Shown here: one piece after another, positions 7,177 to 10,547 of the stretch
Numbering within the stretch: the first letter of the stretch is position 1
How the letters are laid out: each line of letters begins with the position of its first letter
NCBI GenBank assembly: GCA_030537915.1
Contig: JAUNUZ010000044.1
Span: 1-10,547, forward strand
Origin: Micrococcales bacterium
GTDB taxonomy: Bacteria > Actinomycetota > Actinomycetes > Actinomycetales > Dermatophilaceae
Direction of reading: 5' to 3'
DNA: 10,547 bases
Translations under genes and position numbers: made by a program
The notes under the pieces: model-generated
The model's database searches: none
Told to the model about the DNA's origin: nothing
Seen by the model: only the letters and a program-made list of their open reading frames with translations

Positions 7177-7872
7177 ATGTTGGGTAAGAAGGGCCCCCGC
7201 CGGGAGCCGGATTCCATCCTCGTCATCGGTCTGGGCCGGTTCGGGTCCTCGGTCGCATTGTCGCTCGTCAAGATGGGCAAGGAGGTCATGGCCATCGACG
7301 AGAACCCCGAGCTTGTGCAGAGGTGGGCCGCGGACCTGACGCACGTCATCCAGGCGGACACGACCGACGAGGAGGCGCTGCGGCAGCTGGGGTGCGCCAG
7401 CTTCGACCGCGCGGTCGTCGCGATCGGCAGCGACATCGAAGCCAGCGTCCTGACCGTGCTCGCGCTCAGTGAGGCCGGGGTCGACGAGATCTGGGCCAAG
7501 GCGATCACCGCCAAGCACGGCAAGATTCTCGAGCGGGTCGGGGCTCACCACGTCGTCTACCCCGAGCGGGCCATGGGCCAGCGGGTCGCGCACCAGATCG
7601 TCGGATCGCTGGAGGACTACATGGAGTTCGAGGGCTATGCCCTGGCGCGGATCAAGACCCCCTCGATGCTCTGGGGCATCCCGCTCGGCAAGTCCGAGGT
7701 GCGAAGCCGGCACCGGATCACCGTCGTCGGGATCAAGCGCGCGGGGGAGACCTTCACCTACGCCGATCACCAGACGATCCCGCACCGTGGCGACGAGCTC
7801 ATCATCTCCGGTTCGGTCAAGGCCGTCGAGAAGTTCAGCGCGCTGCCACACGACCCGCCCAAGGAGAGCTGA
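7177..7872 (+). CDS. ktrA: K+ uptake regulatory subunit, KtrA/TrkA (RCK domains)
   Basis: This is the cytosolic gating subunit that forms an octameric ring beneath KtrB and controls it by binding nucleotides (ATP/ADP, NAD(H)) in the RCK_N domain and, in many relatives, c-di-AMP in RCK_C. The 231-residue product has a short basic N-terminus, then a Rossmann fold with the nucleotide motif GLGRFG at 18-23, an acidic residue ending beta-2 (D41/E42 in AIDENPE) that contacts ribose, and the QADTTDEEAL stretch. The segment AKAITAKHGKILERVGAHHVVYPE precedes RCK_C, which fills about 140-225 and ends in the DELIISGSVKAVEKF pattern. A single RCK pair and this length fit KtrA rather than the double-length enterobacterial TrkA. 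It lies 96 nt after ktrB, a gap holding two inverted repeats, so the two genes may be co-transcribed with internal control. Confidence 0.95.
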   Translation: MLGKKGPRREPDSILVIGLGRFGSSVALSLVKMGKEVMAIDENPELVQRWAADLTHVIQADTTDEEALRQLGCASFDRAVVAIGSDIEASVLTVLALSEAGVDEIWAKAITAKHGKILERVGAHHVVYPERAMGQRVAHQIVGSLEDYMEFEGYALARIKTPSMLWGIPLGKSEVRSRHRITVVGIKRAGETFTYADHQTIPHRGDELIISGSVKAVEKFSALPHDPPKES

Positions 7873-7884
7873 GCCACTCGGCGG

Positions 7885-7906
7885 CTGGGGGTGGGATCGG
7901 CCCCAG
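7885..7906 (+). terminator. Possible terminator hairpin after ktrA
   Basis: CTGGGG (7885-7890) and CCCCAG (7901-7906) form a 6-bp GC stem with a 10-nt loop, 12 nt past the ktrA stop. No U-tract follows. It separates the potassium genes from the phosphatase gene and is plausible as a weak terminator. Confidence 0.3.
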
Positions 7907-7933
7907 ATCGCGGTCAGAGAGGCCGTGATGAGG

Positions 7934-7939
7934 GATCAT
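7934..7939 (+). promoter_or_regulatory. Candidate -10 for a leaderless histidine-phosphatase transcript
   Basis: GATCAT is exactly 6 nt before ATG 7946 and matches xAxxxT. An alternative reading uses AGAGAGG (7916-7922) as a Shine-Dalgarno for an in-frame ATG at 7928, five nt further on, which would add six residues. No clear -35 is present. Confidence 0.25.
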
Positions 7940-7945
7940 GGCCGC

Positions 7946-8728
7946 ATGCGCCTGCTTCTCGTCCGTCACGGTCAGACACCCTCCAATGTCGGCCACCACC
8001 TCGACACCGCCGAGCCCGGCGCCGAGCTCACCGAGCTGGGTCGCGCCCAGGCCGCCGCGATTCCGGCGGCCCTGGACCGCGAAGAGGTGCGTGCCATCTA
8101 CGTCTCCACGCTCGTGCGGACCCAGCAGACGGCCGCACCGCTGGCCATCGCGCTCGGACTGGAGCCGTTCGTCCGCGACGGGATTCGTGAGATCGCCGCC
8201 GGCGACCTCGAGATGCGCAACGACGAGGCGAGCATCCGCGCCTACATCGATCAGGTCTTCGGGTGGGAGTCGGACCTCGAGGCGCGCATGCCCGGCGGGG
8301 AGAGCGGAGCCGAGGTGCTCGCTCGCTTCGACGGGGTCGTTCGGGAGGCACACGCGCAGGTCGGGGACACCGGCACGGCGCTCATCGTCTCGCACGGCGC
8401 GATGATCCGGATGTGGGCCGCCTCGCGAGCCTCGAACATCGACCTTGCCTACGCCTCGGACACCGCGCTGGCAAACACGGCGATGGTGGCCCTGGAGACG
8501 GACGCCACCGGCGGCTGGGTGGTCGACTGCTGGACGCAGGCTGCGCTCGGGGGTGTGGCGCTCACCGACCCGGCCCACATCGGTCCGGGGGGCGAGCCCG
8601 ACGACGATCCGTTCAGCCCGGAGCCGACGCGCACGGCCGGTGCGCCGGTGTCGTTCGTCCGCTCTGGCGGTTCTGGCGACTCCGGGGAGGCGGCCGGTAC
8701 CGGCGAGGGTGAGAGCCCCGGTCTCTGA
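7946..8728 (+). CDS. Histidine phosphatase family protein (phosphoglycerate-mutase-like)
   Basis: This enzyme of the histidine phosphatase superfamily, branch 1, removes phosphate through a phosphohistidine intermediate; its substrate cannot be read from sequence. In the 260-residue product the RHG signature gives R7 and catalytic H8, R58 lies in VSTLVRTQQTA, E82 in REIAAGDLEM is the expected proton donor, and H150 in IVSHG is the second histidine. All core residues are therefore present. The catalytic domain ends near residue 200. The last 50-60 residues form a Gly/Ser/Asp/Glu/Pro-rich, probably disordered tail that is not part of the fold. I start at 7946 because the homologous beta-strand MRLLLVRHG begins there; ATG 7928 is an alternative. 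It follows ktrA by 73 nt across a small hairpin and has no obvious metabolic link to its neighbours. It is unlikely to be the glycolytic mutase GpmA, whose longer conserved motifs are absent. Confidence 0.9.
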   Translation: MRLLLVRHGQTPSNVGHHLDTAEPGAELTELGRAQAAAIPAALDREEVRAIYVSTLVRTQQTAAPLAIALGLEPFVRDGIREIAAGDLEMRNDEASIRAYIDQVFGWESDLEARMPGGESGAEVLARFDGVVREAHAQVGDTGTALIVSHGAMIRMWAASRASNIDLAYASDTALANTAMVALETDATGGWVVDCWTQAALGGVALTDPAHIGPGGEPDDDPFSPEPTRTAGAPVSFVRSGGSGDSGEAAGTGEGESPGL

Positions 8729-8784
8729 ACGCCTGGGGTCTCATCGGATTCCGCTGGGGGATCAGTCAATTGCGTACATTCCCC

Positions 8785-8813
8785 TTGGGACGTCGGTCGC
8801 CCGTGCCGATAGG
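8785..8813 (+). promoter_or_regulatory. Candidate promoter of the membrane-anchored protein gene
   Basis: TTGGGA (8785-8790) and GATAGG (8808-8813) are spaced by 17 bp, ahead of the gene starting at 8846. The -35 is good and the -10 only fair. A 6-bp inverted repeat, TAGGAC/GTCCTA (8810-8815 and 8823-8828), overlaps the -10 and the expected transcription start, and could be an operator or a small leader hairpin. Confidence 0.3.
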
Positions 8814-8831
8814 ACCAGGAGAGTCCTACAT

Positions 8832-8836
8832 GGAGG
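8832..8836 (+). promoter_or_regulatory. Ribosome binding site deciding the GTG start at 8846
   Basis: GGAGG lies 9 nt before GTG 8846 and supports that start. It overlaps an out-of-frame ATG at 8830, which opens only a 10-codon frame ending at 8862, so that ATG is probably not the real start. Confidence 0.55.
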
Positions 8837-8845
8837 TGGCCAGCA

Positions 8846-10072
8846 GTGACGACGGGCGATGACACCCGCGGGGGTGCCTCCGATCTGCCGACTGGGCGCC
8901 ATCGCAGGCCCCCGAGTGCGGTCGCTTTGCGATCGCGGCTGGTGATCGTTGCCGTGTCCATTGTCATCCTCATCGGCCTGGTCTTCGAGGTGACGCGGAT
9001 CGTCAATGGCAGCGCCGACAAGGTCACCGCGTCGACCGGTGGTCCGACTCAGAGCTCGATTGAGGGCGCCCCGAGCGCAGCCAGCTCGAGAAGTCCGACG
9101 AATCGACTCGGCCCGCTGAGCCCGGCGTCGACCGAACCCATCACCGGGGGCTTGACGGGTGTCGCGCCGACGAAGTCTGCTTCACCCGCTGTGTCGCCTG
9201 GATCGCCGGACTCGTCGCTGTCCGCGGCCCCGGACGGCGTCTCCGCGGCCGTCGTCGAGGTTGCGGCGTCACAGCTGCGGGCCCTGGCCGCCCTGCGCGA
9301 CGTCGGGGTGCCGGGTGCGCCGGTGGTCGCGGCGCTGATGGGGGAGAAGGTTCGCACTGGGCCTGGTGTCGTGATCGGCCGCTGGGAGAGCAGCCGGCTG
9401 CCCAACGGGATGACGGCGGCCGCGAACAACGATCGGGCACTGCGGGCCGGGGACGTCGTCACCTACGCGAAGTTCCCGACGGCGACGGGTACCTCGCGGT
9501 TGAAGCTGCGGTCGGGCCAACGGATCTCGGTGCCGATCCAGTCGGCCCGAAGCACCCTGCACGAGTTGCGATCGACCGGCGGGCCGGACTGTCCTGCGTG
9601 CAAGGACATCGTGCTCACATCGGTGAAGTCGACGACGATGCCGGTCCAGACCCACCTCGGCCCGCTGACGGTGCCGGCCTGGCGCTTCACCGTCCGGGAC
9701 TCCAAGGTCGTGCTCGTCCATCCCGCGGTCGCTCCGGCGGGGCTGCTGCGCTTCACCCCCTCCTACCGCGGATCCCTCGCGGGCGCCGTCAAAAACTCCC
9801 AACTGCCGCTGTGGCGGGTCGCCCTTGGCAAGGACAATCGCACGGTGACGGCGAACCTTGAGAGCAAGGACGTGGCCAAGCGCGGCGGGTGCTGGCGGCT
9901 CGTGGCGCAGGAGTCCAGCCTCGGAGTCGCGCTCTACGCCGCTAAGGGGAAGGCGGACTCTGGCGGTGGGTGCGCGGATCGCTCCGGTCGCGTGACGGTC
10001 CGGCTCGCGGAGCCGCTGGGCTCGCGGGTCGCGGTCGACACGTATTGGCGCCGCGCCCTGGCCCTGGGCTGA
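8846..10072 (+). CDS. Uncharacterised membrane-anchored extracytoplasmic protein with two cysteine pairs
   Basis: I cannot name a function for this 408-residue protein. A short basic cytoplasmic N-terminus (RHRRPPSAVALRSR) precedes one membrane helix at about 31-48, giving a type II anchor with the rest outside. No lipobox or cleavage site is evident. Residues about 60-130 are a Ser/Pro/Thr/Ala/Gly-rich linker like those that span the cell wall. The folded part (about 135-408) carries CPAC (C249, C252) and a second pair C349/C376, likely disulfides outside the cell. The stretch from CPAC to TVPAWRFTV, and the C-terminal LAEPLGSRVAVD, remind me of unnamed secreted proteins widespread in actinobacteria; that is memory, not a search. 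CPAC looks like a thioredoxin CxxC, but the surrounding fold does not. It starts at GTG behind GGAGG and appears to be a single-gene unit with its own promoter. Confidence 0.8.
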   Translation: MTTGDDTRGGASDLPTGRHRRPPSAVALRSRLVIVAVSIVILIGLVFEVTRIVNGSADKVTASTGGPTQSSIEGAPSAASSRSPTNRLGPLSPASTEPITGGLTGVAPTKSASPAVSPGSPDSSLSAAPDGVSAAVVEVAASQLRALAALRDVGVPGAPVVAALMGEKVRTGPGVVIGRWESSRLPNGMTAAANNDRALRAGDVVTYAKFPTATGTSRLKLRSGQRISVPIQSARSTLHELRSTGGPDCPACKDIVLTSVKSTTMPVQTHLGPLTVPAWRFTVRDSKVVLVHPAVAPAGLLRFTPSYRGSLAGAVKNSQLPLWRVALGKDNRTVTANLESKDVAKRGGCWRLVAQESSLGVALYAAKGKADSGGGCADRSGRVTVRLAEPLGSRVAVDTYWRRALALG

Positions 10073-10135
10073 CCCCAGCACAGCGGGGCGAGGCTGAATC
10101 GGCTAGCGTCGCGGGCTCGTCTGCCTACCACCGGG

Positions 10136-10208
10136 TGGGCCCTGCGGGGCTCGAACCCGCGCGCTTCGGATTAAAAGTCCGCTGCTCTGCCTACTGAGCT
10201 AAGGGCCC
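10136..10208 (-). tRNA. tRNA-Lys (anticodon UUU)
   Basis: Read on the minus strand from 10208, the 73 nt fold as a standard cloverleaf. The acceptor is GGGCCCT paired with AGGGCCC and the discriminator is A. The D-stem is GCTC/GAGC, and the T-arm is GCGGG-TTCGAGC-CCCGC. The anticodon loop CTTTTAA gives anticodon TTT (complement of 10173-10175), reading lysine AAA and AAG. In the anticodon stem the outermost 27-43 pair is a G-A mismatch; the other four pairs are good. The CCA end is not encoded, since the next bases are CCC, and must be added after transcription. It converges on the membrane-anchored protein gene. Confidence 0.95.
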
Positions 10209-10292
10209 GGGGGTTCCACCACTCAATCCACTGACTGCTCCACTGAACGCTGTGCGAAACGCGTTGGTGGCCTCCTCGGAACCCTCCACGAA

Positions 10293-10298
10293 ATTATG
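10293..10298 (-). promoter_or_regulatory. Candidate -10 for tRNA-Lys
   Basis: On the minus strand this is CATAAT, one base from TATAAT and the most A/T-rich spot upstream of the tRNA, about 85 nt before its 5' end. No convincing -35 stands in front of it. Long 5' leaders removed by RNase P are normal for tRNAs. Weak call. Confidence 0.2.
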
Positions 10299-10337
10299 CC
10301 TGAGGCTGGTTTCTGCTGTGGGGGTGGGGTAGCGCTG

Positions 10338-10547
10338 ATGGTGTGGGTGGGAGACGGTGACGTCGACATCGCCGGGGGCGCGTCCACGGTCCCGTTAAGT
10401 GGTGAGGACGGGGCTGGCCCCTGGACCGTCCTGGCAGTCGACCGGGTGTCACGGCGTCACACGGTCGCGCAGGCTGAGACCAAGACGGCGGCTACCCAGG
10501 CAGCGGCCATGGCGTTGACGGATCTTCTGCGCTGCCGATCAGGCGCC
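10338..10547 (+). CDS. Possible hypothetical protein, 3' end beyond window
   Basis: An ATG at 10338 opens a frame that stays open for 70 codons to the window edge. A GGGGTGGGG purine run (10321-10329) lies 8 nt upstream and could act as a ribosome site; an in-frame ATG at 10296 is an alternative start. The peptide has an acidic Gly-rich N-terminus, a strand-like segment (GPWTVLAVDRVSRRHTV) and an alanine-rich helix (AATQAAAMALTDLLRC). About 54 of 70 codons end in G or C, somewhat fewer than expected for a typical gene here, and it contains one rare TTA leucine codon (10395-10397). I do not recognise the family. A gene is plausible but unproven, because its remainder is not visible. Confidence 0.4.
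   Translation, partial: MVWVGDGDVDIAGGASTVPLSGEDGAGPWTVLAVDRVSRRHTVAQAETKTAATQAAAMALTDLLRCRSGA

Noticed and set aside
5656..7851. 731-codon open frame antisense to ktrB and ktrA
   Set aside because: It spans two well-supported genes and their gap, and its Asp/Arg/Gly/His-rich translation is typical of high-GC shadow frames.
9094..9102. Thioredoxin-like active site in the anchored protein (CPAC motif)
   Set aside because: The actual CPAC lies at codons 249-252 (about 9590-9601), and the residues around it do not follow a thioredoxin fold; a structural disulfide is more likely.
9970..10197. 75-codon + strand frame ending in GPAGLEPARFGLKVRCSAY
   Set aside because: The C-terminal part is the translated antisense of tRNA-Lys, a well-known false hypothetical protein; the rest shadows the gene ending at 10072.
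10136..10547. Integrated element using tRNA-Lys as attachment site
   Set aside because: No integrase is seen, no repeat of the tRNA 3' end was found, and the 3' end faces an ordinary chromosomal gene.

Overview
The window is high-GC DNA with tightly packed genes, mostly GC-ending codons and a mix of Shine-Dalgarno-led and apparently leaderless starts. This points to an actinobacterium. The protein repertoire fits Micrococcales (Intrasporangiaceae/Dermatophilaceae-like), but that placement is inference and no taxonomic marker settles it. There is no phage, IS, CRISPR or defence gene here; it looks like ordinary chromosomal core and housekeeping sequence.

Layout. A PucR-family regulator, cut by the left edge (2-1558, +), converges on a magnesium transporter mgtE (1625-2944, -). 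mgtE diverges from glyA, serine hydroxymethyltransferase (3183-4460, +), across a 238-nt spacer holding a possible structured leader. A 13-bp perfect stem follows glyA. Then comes an aldo-keto reductase of the YghZ/Gpr type (about 4560-5609, +). A compound inverted repeat separates it from a KtrB/TrkH potassium channel subunit (5725-7080, +), which is followed by its RCK-domain regulatory subunit KtrA/TrkA (7177-7872, +). Next are a histidine-phosphatase (phosphoglycerate-mutase-like) protein (7946-8728, +), an uncharacterised membrane-anchored extracytoplasmic protein with two cysteine pairs (8846-10072, +), a tRNA-Lys(UUU) gene on the minus strand (10136-10208), and the 5' part of a possible small gene running off the right edge (10338-10547, +).

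How the genes work together. The clearest functional unit is KtrB-KtrA, a sodium- or proton-coupled K+ uptake channel gated by a nucleotide-binding ring. MgtE adds Mg2+ homeostasis nearby. SHMT feeds one-carbon metabolism. The aldo-keto reductase belongs to a group linked to methylglyoxal and glyceraldehyde-3-phosphate reduction. The other genes have no clear link to one another.

Most notable for a second look: glyA changes codon style sharply along its length (3 of the first 50 codons end in C, against 33 of the last 50). Its upstream region can fold into a three-stem junction. Three starts share an A-N3-T hexamer exactly 6 nt before ATG, suggesting leaderless transcripts. The anchored protein at 8846-10072 has no function I can name. 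I do not see a convincing new multi-gene system in this window.
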